From Sclerotinia nivalis (Eukaryota; Ascomycota; Leotiomycetes; Helotiales; Sclerotiniaceae): a stretch of DNA of 64,000 nucleotides. How positions within the stretch are numbered: position 1 is the first letter of the stretch; each line of letters begins with the position of its first letter. The translations under genes were made by a program, and so were the position numbers. The DNA is taken from contig JAPEIS010000016.1 in NCBI GenBank assembly GCA_029531795.1, positions 1,942,939 to 2,006,938 of the forward strand. Reading direction: 5' to 3'. Positions 33,462 to 45,900 of the stretch are shown here, in pieces. Below the pieces are notes generated by a model. That model saw only the letters and a list, made by a program, of their open reading frames with translations, did not search any database and was not told the DNA's origin.

Positions 33462-34804
33462 GACTTGGGTGGGAATTCATTGTAAACTTTGGAATTAGCA
33501 TGGTAGAAATTGTGCTTCCAAAGCCTTAGAGTTATCAAGTAATAATACCTAGAATAAAGAATAAATTATAGAGAATACATTGTTCGCTTTTATGAAATCA
33601 ATTGATGGCTTCTGAAACAGCTTGACCGCAGCTATACATAGATTTGATCATTCTGGAGTTTGGTCTATGGTGGTCACTCAACCATGTCTTCCTGAGATGA
33701 ACTGGATGATTAGTCTCGCCGATGTATATTTTTTGTTGAAGCGCCCAAGTAAAAGAAAATTGAACCCAAACTCTGGGGTAATTCAGAGACAAGCGTTTAA
33801 AGTAGAAGCGATGAGGCATGCCGCATGAGAATTGCGGTAAACACTAATATGAAAGAGAGGATGTGGGGCAGCAACCAAGACCGGAAGGCTGAGGCAACTT
33901 CATTGTTGCTTTACTATAGAACATTGTAATAATTGAATGATGTTTCTAGTCTTATGGACTATGTATATTTCATTATCTGAATAAATTTCGTAGGAAATTC
34001 ATTTGATTAGGGGGGTTTTCATGGCAGCTATACCACAGGGTATCCAATAGTCCGGATTAGATGTGATCTTTCAATATTTGAATTAATTCGAACATTCTAA
34101 GTGTTTTGTATGTTCCAAATCTTTGGAATGTTCCATTTGTTTGACTGCAATTTCCACTATTGCCCTGGTCATCGGACAACTACTTTCTCACCAACACACA
34201 ACCATGTAGGATCAGGTCATGGCAACAAGGGAGATGATAGAAAGTGTTTTTATGTTGCGCTACGTTGAGGAGCCCCGTGGTTCGGGAAAAGAAGTTCATG
34301 AAGCCCATTTCTTGAACATAAGCCCTAGGAAGCTTCTATGATTGATATAAGGCAATGGCTCATAGAAGTCAGATACACACAAGAAATTTTGAAGAATAAA
34401 ATTTCTTCGAAATACAACCCGTTTTACCCTTCATTATATAAAAAAATACCTTCTAAATCTATTCTAATTATTCTCTAACTATTATTACAAGCAAATTTTT
34501 GCGGGCAATCGAGTCGGTTGTAAAGATTGCAAAGGGGTCGATTGTAAAAGTCGGTTGTAGATCTACTTTTTTTGAAATATTTTAATTTTTCGAATATAAT
34601 ATATTTTAATTGAAATTTGAAAAAATACCCACTTTTATATTTCGAAATTTCATTTTTTTTTAAATTCTTAAATTTTTTGAATTTCAAAAATAAAAAATTG
34701 TATCCATTTTTTAAAATGGATTTATTGAAAAAAACAAATCCACTTTTTTATATCGAAGATTTAATCAAAAGTTTTATCGAAGATTTTATTAAAAAGAAAT
34801 ATCG
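33462..34804. other. Transporter 3' flank and border of the AT-rich block
   Basis: The first kilobase has the same composition as the gene-bearing part and contains no supported gene. From about 34,430 composition changes sharply: long A and T runs, no plausible gene and no GC-rich islands other than the solo LTR at 34,805. This is the boundary between the gene-bearing block and the repeat block. Confidence 0.7.
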
Positions 34805-35017
34805 TGTCACGGGGTCCCCGTATATGGTATACGGAGACCGCTCGGGTTCCGACCCGTAGGAGTCGGACCTCGGATAAGTGTAGGCTAGCCCCGGTCGGGG
34901 CTAGCGCTACACATAAATGTGTTTAAGGAACCGTTCCTTCTATAGAAACGTAGCTCTTCGAGCTACGTCTTATCAATAAAAGTGATTTCTGTTATCCTGT
35001 CTGCTGCCTCCGTGATA
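34805..35017 (+). repeat. Solo LTR, 213 bp, 5-bp target duplication TATCG
   Basis: Begins TGTCACGGGGTCC and ends GCCTCCGTGATA, with short inverted ends (TGTCACGG / CCGTGATA). Flanked on both sides by TATCG (34800-34804 and 35018-35022), a perfect 5-bp target site duplication of retrotransposon type. No internal region follows, so it is a solo LTR left by recombination. A second copy lies in the opposite orientation at 45607-45819; the two differ at about seven positions, all transitions. It is much richer in G+C than its surroundings and still holds CpG-containing palindromes (GCTAGCCCCGGTCGGGGCTAGC-like), so it arrived after, or escaped, the mutation process that degraded the flanks. Confidence 0.9.
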
Positions 35018-35268
35018 TATCGAATAAAAATATCGAAGAAAAAAGAATAATTTAAATAATATATATAATCTATAATAAAATCATTATAATATTTGTATTA
35101 GATAATATATATAATTTGTAATAAAATCGTTATAATATTTATAATAATAATATAATATAATATTATAATAAAGGAATTTGAAATCGTTATAATGTTTTTA
35201 TTATAGTAGTAGCGGTAGTATAATAAAATCGTTATAGTATTTATATTATAATAATAATATAATATAGT
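35018..35268. repeat. AT-rich tandem array, left part
   Basis: Degenerate tandem sequence with recurring AATTTATAATGAAATCGTTATAATATTTATA-like units (about 45-50 bp) and a GAAATCGTTATAATGTTT segment. The same array resumes at 42021 after the gypsy element, so the retrotransposon was inserted inside the array. Confidence 0.75.
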
Positions 35269-35431
35269 TGTTACGGGTTCATCTCCCTTCACCTGCACGT
35301 GATCATGTGTGCCTTAGGCACACATGCATACACTCACTTCTATATAGTCAGGTCACCTCCTTGACCTTCTTCTCCTCCTTGTAGTACAACAATAGATCAA
35401 ACCTACATATACCTTTTCCCTTATCGTAATA
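35269..35431 (+). repeat. 5' LTR of the gypsy element
   Basis: 163 bp, begins TGTTACGGGTTC and ends TCGTAATA. It contains an inner palindrome around GTGTGCCTTAGGCACAC. Pairs exactly in length with the 3' LTR at 41858-42020. Confidence 0.92.
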
Positions 35432-35599
35432 GTTTGTATTACTCTTTCAAAGGTTCCGTTACTTTACGAAATGATTTGGCTTTGCTAAATCATTTGCAGG
35501 CTTCTGTATCTGTTTTCGATTGCTTTCGTATTGTCGTAATTCGTCTGTTTTTGTGCGGTTGCATTTTTTATCTGCTTTTATATAGCTTTTGATCCTTGA

Positions 35600-36998
35600 T
35601 TGCTTTTATACGATTGTATTTATTTGCAGACTTTTGTATCTGTTTTTGATTGTTTTTGTACAATCGCAAATTCTCTATCGATTACTTTGTGCAATTGTAA
35701 TTCTTTTTATAATAGCTTTCGGTTCTATATTTGCTGGTAGTGCGATTCTTACTTCTATTGAAGGAATTCGTATCGAAATCCAACGAATCTTCGACCAATG
35801 GTTTACTATTACACAAATCCTAATAGAATTGGATATTCCAATGATACCAAACCTTGTTATCGATTCTAACAAACAAATTGTTTATCTGAATTATGTTTTC
35901 TTTGTTATCGAAGATCGCTTTACTATTCAAGTTATTTATATTGTTATTCAAACAAATAAGATCGAGGAATTCAAAGCGGAAAACGTCGAGCTTCTTCGTA
36001 CTCTAGCCGGCAAGTAAGCTCAGCTGGATGCTGGTGGTACTGTTATTAATCAGAAACCGATCACTTTCTACTAAACTTAGAAGGACCTGTTCGTTTTTAA
36101 AGGCGAAAGATCTAATATTCTCGTCCAACAAAAGGATTATCAATTCTGGAAATTGGATTTGCAATTCTGTTGGATGGTCGATTTATAACTTTTTGCTTTT
36201 GAACAAAAGAAGATTAGTTATACTATTAGTTTTTTCGATGATTAAACGCGATAAAAGTGTATTACAGATATCACCAGATTCGTTAACGATTTTATTTGCT
36301 TCGATTCTATTGTTTCGTTTTTGGCCAAATTGGACAAATTATATATCTCTATAGATATCGAAAGGGAAGCCTCGTTCAAATTCGACAAGTTTTTTATAGA
36401 TCCAAAAGAATCCTTTTCGGCTTTCTTTTCTATGTTGTTTTATTTTGCTAATTCTTGCTACAAATCTGATTGCGAAATTGTTAATACAATGAAGCAAAAG
36501 GTTACAACCCTTTTTCGAACTTTGGTCATTAATGATTCGAACCCCTATACAATCGATGATATTGATGGTTGGCAAAAGAAATTCTCTATTTGGAATCAGA
36601 ATCTTCGTAACATTGAATATTATAATAAAAATTCTGGTAAAGTATCTATTGTTGATAATAACCCTATAAACCTCGATACAATAAAACAAAAAAAACAACA
36701 GACAAAGGATTTGCAAAATAAGAAAAAGAAATTTAATCCTACGGTTTCTTACAATTGTTATGATAGGATTGGTTACCTTCAGATTGATTATCATACTATT
36801 TATAATATCAATGGTAATTTTCTTTTTGGCAAACAAGTTTCCGTTAATACCTTTTCCAACTGTAATACCGCTGCTTCAATTAATCTGGCCCTTGATCAAT
36901 ACACTGCCGTTCCGGCTTTTCGAAGTGCCAATAGGTTTAATAATAATTGCAATGGATTTCGAGGAGGATATACTAGTAATTGGATACAAAATCAATAG
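35600..36998 (+). pseudogene. gag relic of the gypsy element
   Basis: The capsid-like open stretch at 36321-36998 reads KLDKLYISIDIEREASFKFD, then a helical region, then a degenerate zinc knuckle (VSYNCYDRIGYLQIDYH, where relatives have CxxCGxxGHxxxxC). A second open stretch at 35589-36017 is the N-terminal part (FDQWFTITQILIELDIPMIP). Cys and His of the knuckle are replaced by Tyr, as C-to-T and G-to-A changes would produce. Confidence 0.75.
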
Positions 36999-37199
36999 TA
37001 TCTAAATCAGATATAATAGCAAGATTATATCGAGCTAGAGAAGGTTGTCTTTATATCCAATTCAATCAAGGAAAGTTTCGAACAAGGAAAAGATTAATCT
37101 TTACAAAAAATCACTCGTGAAGGAATACTAAAAACAAAAAGGTAAATCGAGGAATGGATAAAGATAAGCCATTATAATTCAATTCTATAAATAGCAAAT

Positions 37200-39760
37200 C
37201 TCTACTCATTAAAACCATTATGTTCCCTATATATGAAAATCCCTTTACTGTTACAAATCTCATTGATAATGAATATTTTGAAGAAACCTTTGCTGATCGT
37301 TTTTTTGCTTTCAAATACAATATTGAAATACAATTCTTACCTCACCCTTGCGAACTCCGATTTGCCAATGGAAAGGTCGTCGACAGAATTACAGAATATT
37401 TTGTAATGGAAATCGCTATAAAGGATCATTATAAGTATTGATCCTTTTATATCATTCAGCTTTCATCAAAGACACCGTTAATCTTTGGCTTACTATAATT
37501 ACAATGTTACAATTCTATTATCAATTGAATAAAGATGAGTTTAATATTCTTTTCAAACTATTGTGCTTTCAATTGCTTGGCGTATTATGATTCAGAGCCA
37601 GTTATTGTACCAACGATCCCATCTCTGATCAAGAAACAAAAGGATTTAACAAAAGTTACTCTATAATAGGTCGTTAATGCTATCGAATCTTTAAATAAAT
37701 TCCTTATTGATTCTAATATAAAAGCTAAATGTATAGTTTATAAATACCGCTCTTTATATATCGAGGATTGTTCAAAGGATAATATCGATTGTTCATCTAT
37801 TCAAATGCTTTTTACTTTTAAAAGAATTTCTTATAAAAAATCTTCTATTGAAGAGATACCAAATGAAGGTTATATATTACAATCTGACGATTCTTCTATT
37901 GACCTCGAATTTCAGCAGGGTTTGACGCCTGGTATAAATCATTATCGAACAAAGTATTGCGGAGAACCAAATAATCAAATATAGATGATTCCCAATTGTC
38001 CGCATCCAAAATCGATCTTAAAGATTGCAGATCGGTGTCGGTCTATTCACAATCCAAAAAACCATTTGCCTTTGCTTTCTATTGGGGAACTCCCTATATC
38101 TATTTACAAAGATACAAGTCCAAATATAAATGATATTCATTGATTGTAAGCTTTTAGTTTTGTTTCATTTTGTCAATAAGATAATATTCGGGTTATTCGA
38201 TTGATATAGGATGAATTGGATGCTGTATAGAAAACTGTTGAGCAAGATTATCTGCGATAGACTATATTGTTTTCGATATTCACAGAAAGGGATTTTCAAT
38301 CGATTTTACAAGGGCAAGGCAATATAACAGAGATACTTTTTAGAATTCTATTGCAATTTTATGATTTTATATACGATTGTTACAAGCCGCTCCATTTACG
38401 AAAGGTCTCTGAGGTTGATATCGATAAATTTTTAACTGGCAAATCTCCCTTTAGTGACGATCAAATACGATAAAGGTTTTCTATATAATTACAAGACAAA
38501 CTTTCTGCTTTCCTTTTATATTATATAGATAAATTACCGCCTCGTCGAATCTGGGATTACAAAATTGAGTTGATATTCGATAAAGAGTTACCTTATTTCA
38601 AAAACCGCTTTTTATTGTTAATAGAATTGGTAATGGTGTGCAAATGGTTTGATGATAATCTCTTCAAAAGGTTTATTCGGGAATCGAGATCGTGGTGCAC
38701 CTCTCCTTTGTTATTAGCTATCAAGCCGGAAGGGGGGGTCTGTATTTGTTAAGATTATCGAGGACTAAATAACGTTACTATAAAGAATCGTTATTTATTA
38801 TCTATCGTTCGCAAAACACTGAATACTCTTTGCAATACAAAAATTTACATTAAGCTTGATATCATTACAGTGTTCAACAAATTGCGAATCGCCGAAAGGG
38901 ATGAATGAAAAACTATATTCATTATTCGTTTTGGTCTTTTTGAATCTCTAATTATATTTTTCGGTCTTTATAATACATTTGCATCGTTCCAATATTATAT
39001 CAATCATACGCTTTTCGACGAGTTGGATAAATATTGTATTGTATATCTCGATGACGTTTTAATTTATTCCGATAATCCTGTAGAATATAAAAAGTATATT
39101 TATCAAATAATTCAAAAGTTAATGAATACTGGATTACAGATTGATATTAACAAATGCGAATTCGAAACTACGAAGATAAAGTATTTGGGTTTTATTATTA
39201 CAATTGAAGGTATCGAAATGGATCAAAAAAAGGTTACGGCTATTATATCTTAGGAATTGCTTTTATGTGTAAAGGATTTACAATGATTTCTTGGTTTCGT
39301 TAATTTCTATCGATGTTTTATAAAAGATTTTTCAAAGATTTGTTGCTCTTTCAATAATCTCTTGCGAAAGAATATTATATAGGATTGAATTGTAGATCAT
39401 ACAAAGGCTTTTGATGTTTTAAAAAGAGCTTTCACAATAGCGCCGGTTTTAGTATACTTTGATTATAGATGGAAAACTGTTTTGGAAATCGATATTTCCG
39501 ATTAGGTTTCAGGAGGAGTTTTCTCGCAATATGATAATAATAACGTTTTGCATTTAATCGTTTACTTTTCATCTAAGTATATAGCAATAGAATACAATTA
39601 TAAGATCTATAATAAAGAACTATTCGTTATTATTAAGACAATAAAAGAATAATATCTAGAGCTCTAAAGTTCACAAGAGGAGTTCGAGATTCTCATTGAT
39701 TACAAGAACCTCGAATATTTTATGATTACAAAAGTTCTCAATCAACGATAAATGCGATAA
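37200..39760 (+). pseudogene. Protease, reverse transcriptase and RNase H relic of the gypsy element
   Basis: The aspartic-protease region is readable at 37220-37441 (LIDNEYFEETFADRFFAFKY, LRFANGKVVDRITEYF), with the catalytic Asp-Thr/Ser-Gly motif degraded. The reverse transcriptase runs from about 38560 to 39260: IWDYKIELIFDKELPY, then the polymerase box YCIVYLDDVLIYSDN at 39029-39073 with its two Asp intact, then KCEFETTKIKYLGFIIT. An RNase H-like stretch follows at 39400-39740 (AFDVLKRAFTIAPVL, YNYKIYNKELFVIIK, FEILIDYKNLEYF). Several stops interrupt it. Confidence 0.85.
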
Positions 39761-40099
39761 TCTGAATTTCTGTTTCAATATAATTTCTGTATAATCTATC
39801 GATCAGGAAACAAAGTTATTCGATTAAATATATTAAATAGAAAACACAAAGATCGACTATATCGCTTTGATCCAAACGATAAACGTCTAAAAAATCGAAA
39901 ACACGTTATCCTCCCTCAGGATCATTTTGATGACGACCTTTATAAGGATTTGATTGGGTATATCAATTTGGTACCAGTAAAGACAATAGTACTATTCCAC
40001 GATCAACCAATTGATGCTTTAATCGATGCAGCGTATACTAGATCCGACATCGCAGATCAATTTATCTTTGTTTTTAACGATCTATCAATGACTAAATAG

Positions 40100-41570
40100 C
40101 CAAAAGAGCATCGTAAAACCCTTTGAATCGTTATACAAGATTGTTCGGTCCAAAATAATAGAATTTACTATCGGGATAAGATTTGGGTTCCACCAAATGA
40201 TGAGCTCAAACTCCAAATTATCTATCGAACTCATTTTTCTAATCCTGCCGGTCATCCTGGTCGAACTAAAATGATCGATCTTGTCTCTCGTACATATTGA
40301 TGGTCTAATATGCATTTGGAGATCGCGTTTTATGTAAAGGCCTGCGAACTTTGTACTCGTGTCAAATCATCCAAATCGACGCCTCCCGGATTTTTGAAAC
40401 CGCTATCTATTCCTTTTCGTATGTAATCTGATATCTCAATCGATTATATTATACCATTCCCGGATTATATTCGTTATAATTCTACCTATAAATATATCTT
40501 GATAATAGTTTGCAGGCTAACCAAAATAAGACATTTTATCGGTATACGTATACTAACAATAAAGAAGTTAATCGATACTTTTATCAGCCGTGTCTATACA
40601 CTTCATAGACTTCCGGATAATATCATTTCCGATCGGGGAACGCAATTCGTATCAGGATTCTGATCACAACTCTCGAAGCGGTTGGGAATTACCTTAAAAC
40701 ATTCTTTAGCTTTTCATTCTCAAATAGATGATCAGATTGAATATATTAATTCGATTCTAGAACAATATTTACAAACTTTTGTTAACTATCATTAAAATGA
40801 TTGATTGGATTGGTTATCTTTAGTCGAATTTGTATCCAATAATTTGATCTTTGAAACAACTGATTGTTCGCCTTTCTTCGCCAATTACAGCTTTAATCCA
40901 TATCTAAACATTAAGCCTAATAAACCTTGCCTACCGAATATGACTCTAGTACAAAAACAGGAATTCTTTAAAAGTAATAGAACCGCAAATCGTATAAAAC
41001 GTATCTTGGAGTAATTTCGTGTTCTTATATAGTAAACAATTACTACTTATGAGAACTATACTAACCACCATTGTTTTGACTCACCTCGCTATACAACTAA
41101 CCAGAAAGTCTTTGTCAATACCAAAAATATAAAGACTTCGTACAAAGCAAAAAAGCTAAATGATAAATGGATCAGCCTTTACAAAATTATCAAAGTTTAT
41201 CCTCGTACTTGTTTTATTCAATTGCCTAAGAACGTTAAAATTTTCCCTGTTTTCCATCATTTTCTTTTACTTCCAACTCATACTAATCCTTACTTCCCAG
41301 CTCAAACAACAATTAACGAATCAGAATCCCTGATTACACGGGACAGAATTTTGAAATGGAACAACGATGAAGATGAGTCTGTTCAGAAATGAATATTTGA
41401 AAGAATTCTAGATAATCATGATAAAGATGGCCATCATTATTTGATCAAATAAAGACACTACGCACCAACTTGACAACCAGCTAATGACTTAAAGAGTAAC
41501 GAGAAGATTCTTATCGAATATCATCGCCTTCATCCAGAGAAACCAGGACCGTCAGCTTGGATCCTAAAGC
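40100..41570 (+). pseudogene. Integrase and chromodomain relic of the gypsy element
   Basis: The zinc-binding part (HFSNPAGHPGRTKMIDLVSRTY ... CELCTRVKSSK) at about 40230-40380 is followed by the DDE core: ISIDYIIPFPDYI, PDNIISDRGTQFVSGF and the later IEYINSILEQYLQ region. The C-terminal part reads PRTCFIQLPKNVKIFPVFH, and then a chromodomain-like end: ERILDNHDKDGHHYLIK ... EYHRLHPEKPGPSAW. The chromodomain normally steers integration to heterochromatin marked by H3K9 methylation, which fits the AT-rich location. Confidence 0.85.
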
Positions 41571-41857
41571 ACCCCGACACTACTATATTGCAATCGGAAC
41601 CACAGAATTTGCAATCGGAGTCATATAACGCGATTGCTACACCTACTCTACAAAGATCCATTCGCACCAAGATTATTCGCTTCGCCTAAAGGTATATTAC
41701 ATATTATAACAATAAAGGATATAATATCATTAAAGGATATCACATGTTTTTTATTCAAGAACCTAATTGAGAAAAGAGATCTATATTTTTTTTCTTTATT
41801 TTTCTTTATTTTTTAATACCCATTTAGGGTCAAATGGGTTTCTTGAGAAGGGGATAC

Positions 41858-42020
41858 TATTACAGGTTCATCTCCCTTCACCTGCACATAATCATATGTG
41901 CCTTAGGCACACATGCATACACTCACTTCTATATAGTCAGGTCACCTCCTTGACCTTCTTCTCCTCCTCGTAGTACAACAATAGATCAAACCTACACATA
42001 CCTTTTCCCTCACCGTGATA
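41858..42020 (+). repeat. 3' LTR of the gypsy element
   Basis: 163 bp, begins TATTACAGGTTC (TG to TA at the start) and ends ACCGTGATA. About ten transition differences from the 5' LTR, no transversions seen. Followed at once by the target duplication ATAGT. Confidence 0.92.
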
Positions 42021-42376
42021 ATAGTATTACAATAAAGGAATTTGAAACCGCTATAATGTTTTTATTATAGCGGTAGCGGTAGTATAATAAAATCGTTATA
42101 GTATTTATATTATAATAATAATATAATATAATATAGTATTATAATAAAGGAATTTGAAATCGTTATAATGTTTATATTAAATAATATATATAATTTATAA
42201 TGAAATCGTTATAATATTTATATTAAATAATATATATAATTTATAATGAAATCGTTATAGTATTTATATTATAATGAAGGAATTTGGAACTGTTATAAAG
42301 ATTTTATTACAGTGGCAGTGGTAGCGGTAGTATGGGTGAGGTATAGTATAGTATAGTATAGTAAAGTAAAGTATAT
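42021..42376. repeat. AT-rich tandem array, right part, ending in a TATAG microsatellite
   Basis: Continuation of the array that starts before the gypsy element. Units with GGAATTTGAAATCGTTATAATG and an approximately 45-bp unit (AATAATATATATAATTTATA then ATGAAATCGTTATAATATTT) are repeated two to three times. It passes through GTGGCAGTGGTAGCGGTAGTATGGG and ends in a five-fold TATAG/TAAAG run at 42342-42375, immediately before repeat R copy 1. Confidence 0.75.
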
Positions 42377-42608
42377 GAAGAGTAAATATAGAGTTAGGGT
42401 TAGGATAGGATTTGGTGAGTTTAAATATATATTCCCTTTTAAATAACATTAGAAATACAATACAATCATTTATATTACAGTATAAACGTTATAGTAGAAG
42501 ATATAATTGATCAAAAATAGATATTGTAATATTGCGCTTCCCGATTTGGCAAAAAGCCTAGTACTTGTTACGATAACGGATCTTACAATAACCGATTGTG
42601 TGAATACA
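42377..42608 (+). repeat. Repeat R, copy 1 (partial, diverged)
   Basis: Starts GAAGAGTAAATATAGAG like the other three copies (46540, 47730, 59415) and follows them through TTCCCTTTTAAATAAC, a TTATAGTAGAAG stretch, and GCTTCCCGATTTGGCAAAA. It loses similarity near 42608. More diverged than copies 3 and 4. Confidence 0.75.
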
Positions 42609-42958
42609 CGTTATGATTTGATCGAATTAGTATTAGATTAAGGTGGTCGTAGTGTGTGTGTGTGTGATATTTTTCGTCCGAGGCTCTATGCGAAGCACAG
42701 GCCTCAAATTCCCAATTAGGACAAAGGACGCTAGGGGAGGAAGGCCCCTAGGTTTTTAACTAGCTAATCTAAATTTACTAATATTATATATGCTAAATGC
42801 TTCAGCAAGGTTTATATGATTATCATTGCATATTAAATTAATCCCTTAAATAGATATTTCAGTTGTCCTTTATAATACAATTAGATCCCTCGATTCCTGA
42901 TCTCCTCTTCTTCGTTATCGCAATCGAGCTTTTTAATATGATTTTGTTAATATAAAGA
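42609..42958. other. Spacer with a GT microsatellite
   Basis: Contains a (GT)n run at 42652-42666 and a GC-richer patch (42680-42760). No coding sequence or repeat family recognised. Confidence 0.5.
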
Positions 42959-45900
42959 TTTTTTTTTTTTTTTTAAAGTTTATACAAACTCAATCTTTCC
43001 GAACCAAAACCCAACGCCTTATACAAAGAAAATCCAAAAATAACATAAAATAAAAATAAAAATAAAAATCAAAATAAAAATCAAAGCAATCCTTCAATCA
43101 ATAAATTGTATAGGGAATCGAGGACATATATCCTGATAGAATCTTGTAGATTTGAATCAAATTGCTAGTTTCGTTGTTTCTTCTATGCTTCTCAAAAGAT
43201 AGGGGATAGCTTCAGATGATGGTAACTTTGAAAGGGTTTTTTGAGCATTTCCAATTTTACAAAAGTAAAAATGAAGAGAGGATTTTCTTTTCCTATATGA
43301 GTATAATATATAAGCATCTTCGTAATTGAAGCGGTCGTGATACACTGCAAAATCGCCGTGTTGGGATCTAGTTGTTAGAATATATCCTAGTATTGTTTGA
43401 TCAAAAGAGAGTATGATCGATTTGTTGTTGTAAGTTATAAAAAGATTATTGTAGCTTTGTGGTGTTGTGGTTGTCCATAATTTAGTTTTTGTTGATTTGG
43501 CATTCGTTTTAGCGATTCTTTTTAAGGAGGCAAGAATACAAATAGAATCAGATAAGAATAAAAGAGTTGTTCTCTCTTTTGCTGCTTTATCCGTTGCTTC
43601 GTTTCCGGGGATATCCAAATGCCCAGGAATCTATCGAATTCGAATTGAGCCAAGGCAAGTATATAACAAACGGGGCCTGAGAAACCAAACTGTAACTAAT
43701 TTGCAGAATTCTTCGAATATAGATTAAAAGGATCTAGTAGAATGAAAGCCTAATCATATAACAACCTTTAGGTTATCCAAGAAAACCTAGAGGTCTGTAG
43801 CGAATCTAGCTGAGGGTAGCTGTATTGCTGCTTGAGCATTTTTCAAAGCTGTAGTTGCTTTGGTATCGAAGACTTCAACATTACAGCCTAATAAGAAAAT
43901 CTATCGATCCACTTATAGATTGTATTGATAAATCATTGATCCATCTTTTGTAGTACTATTCAGAACTTCACTTTTCGAACTATCGAAAAAGATTTACAAA
44001 TCATTTCTTGAAATCGTAAATATAAATCTTTCGAAATCCTTAATTGTTCGTTTTTTTGAACAACCGAAGGGGCCATCGATTCAGATTTCTGTAATAATAT
44101 ACGATTCTTTGTTTTTTTAAGGGGGAAGAGCAATTAGATTGATATATTCAGCTTTTGAAAAAGCTAGAATAATTCTTGAAAACCTTGATTCAGTAATTCT
44201 AGTCCCAGCTTTAGCTAGGATATTTTTGGTTCGAATTCGAAGGGGATGTTTAGGATCTAACCGAACCGTTCGGGCAGCGAAGTTCTGGGATATCAGATTT
44301 AGCTCAATCTCAGGGGGCATCAGATTTGATTCCTTGTATAGAGCAGCAGTATTAGTTGTACGGAATACAGGGATGATTGCTCGAGCGCTAGCTAGTACAA
44401 TCTTGTTTAAAAGCTTCAAATGCCCATCCACTTGATTCGAGGTCGTAAAGTGTAGGCCTCGTTTCCTAGTTCAGCCAGGCCACCAGTTTTCGGCTGCAAA
44501 GTAACATTTCTTCAGGACACAAGTTGTAACCGCTCTTTGAAGCAAAATTGATGGGATGCTTCGAGTTGTCCTTCTAAGCGAATGCAGTGTATTTACAATA
44601 ATAAAAGCCTTAGTTGAAAGGATCTGGATATAAAATTTGAAATTCAGTTTTTTGTCGAAGTAAACCTTCAACTATCTTAATGAGTTTGGTTTCTTTATTA
44701 TTGAAAGATTTTTTATATAGATAATAAGGCTTTCGATACCTTTTCTAAAACCTTTGAAGAAATGAATCAGTTTAGATTTTATAAGATCAAAAATGATCCT
44801 TTCAGATTTGTTTTAATCCAAAACCTCCAGTATTTCGGATTGTAATTGATCACAATTAGATTATAAGCTTGAAGAAAAAACTACTAATACAATATCGTCT
44901 GCATATCCAAATCTTCGAATAGGATTGTTTAATCAAAATAAAGGGGCTATATAAAATATAAAAAGAATAAACGAAATTGGGAAGCTTTATAGCAAACCAT
45001 ATCCAATATTAATATTGAACTCTATTTCGTTATCAAGTTAAATACAAATTATTCGATTTGTAAAGAACGATTATATCCATCGAACTAGATTATCAAGCCA
45101 TCCTTGTTCTCTAAATCGGCGGACCAAATATTCTGGAAGAATAATATCAAAAACACCTTTGATATCTATAGTTAATAAAATAACTTTAGAATCTAAATTC
45201 AAAGTTATTTTCAAATTATATATAAAACAAATTATGAAATCGATTGATGAATGCAAGGGAAGTGTTCTGAATTATTGTTTGGCTAGTACTTTGAGAGTTA
45301 TAACAATCCAGAATATCTTCTTTGCAATCAAACGTTCGAGATTTTTTCCTAATATTGAGAGTAAGGCTATTGGTCTATAGGATCTAGGGTTTGTATAATC
45401 TGATTTGTTCGGTTTCGGAATGATGGCTATAATCGCTGATCGGAAGTATTTAGGGTGGTGATTTATTTCGAGGCATTTTTGAAAGAGTTGTAAGATATAT
45501 AGTTCGATCAATAGTTATACTAATTGTAGGATCTTGATAGGGATCTTGTTTATTCCTGAAGCTGTATTATTTGTACAAAGGATAGCAGTTTGAATATCCT
45601 GAATTGTATCACAGAGGCAACAGACAGGACAACAGGAATCACTTTTATTAATAAGACGTAGCTCGAAGAGCTACGTTTCTATAGAAGGAACGGTTCCTTA
45701 AATACATTTATGTGTAGCGCTAGCCCCGACCGGGGCTAGCCTACACTTATCCGAGGTCCGACTCCTATGGGTCGGAACCCGAGCGGTCTCCGTATACCAT
45801 ATACGGGGACCCCGTGACAAATTGTGATAGCAGGAAAAGCAATTGAACGAATAGAAGTTAAAGACAAATCAAATAGGATATTGTTAACTTTAGTTGTATT

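Larger units (their letters stand above)
35269..42020 (+). mobile_element. Ty3/gypsy LTR retrotransposon (chromovirus), full length but RIP-degraded
   Basis: 6752 bp bounded by 163-bp LTRs (35269-35431 and 41858-42020) and a perfect 5-bp target duplication ATAGT (35264-35268 and 42021-42025). Internal order is gag with zinc knuckle, aspartic protease, reverse transcriptase, RNase H, integrase, chromodomain, which defines the Ty3/gypsy chromovirus lineage. Many stops of TAG/TAA type replace Trp and Gln codons throughout, so nothing full length can be made. The two LTRs differ at about ten sites and every difference is a transition, the pattern of repeat-induced point mutation. A purine-rich tract (about 41844-41857) precedes the 3' LTR. 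Confidence 0.93.

Noticed and set aside
34617..34859. 80-codon open frame in the AT-rich border
   Set aside because: Phe/Lys/Leu-rich translation of A and T runs, running into the solo LTR; not a gene.
36339..36836. 165-codon open frame on the minus strand
   Set aside because: Antisense shadow of the gypsy gag relic.
42381..42396. TTAGGGTTAGG, resembling fungal telomere repeats
   Set aside because: Only two units, inside repeat R; the other R copies have different bases at this spot, so it is chance.
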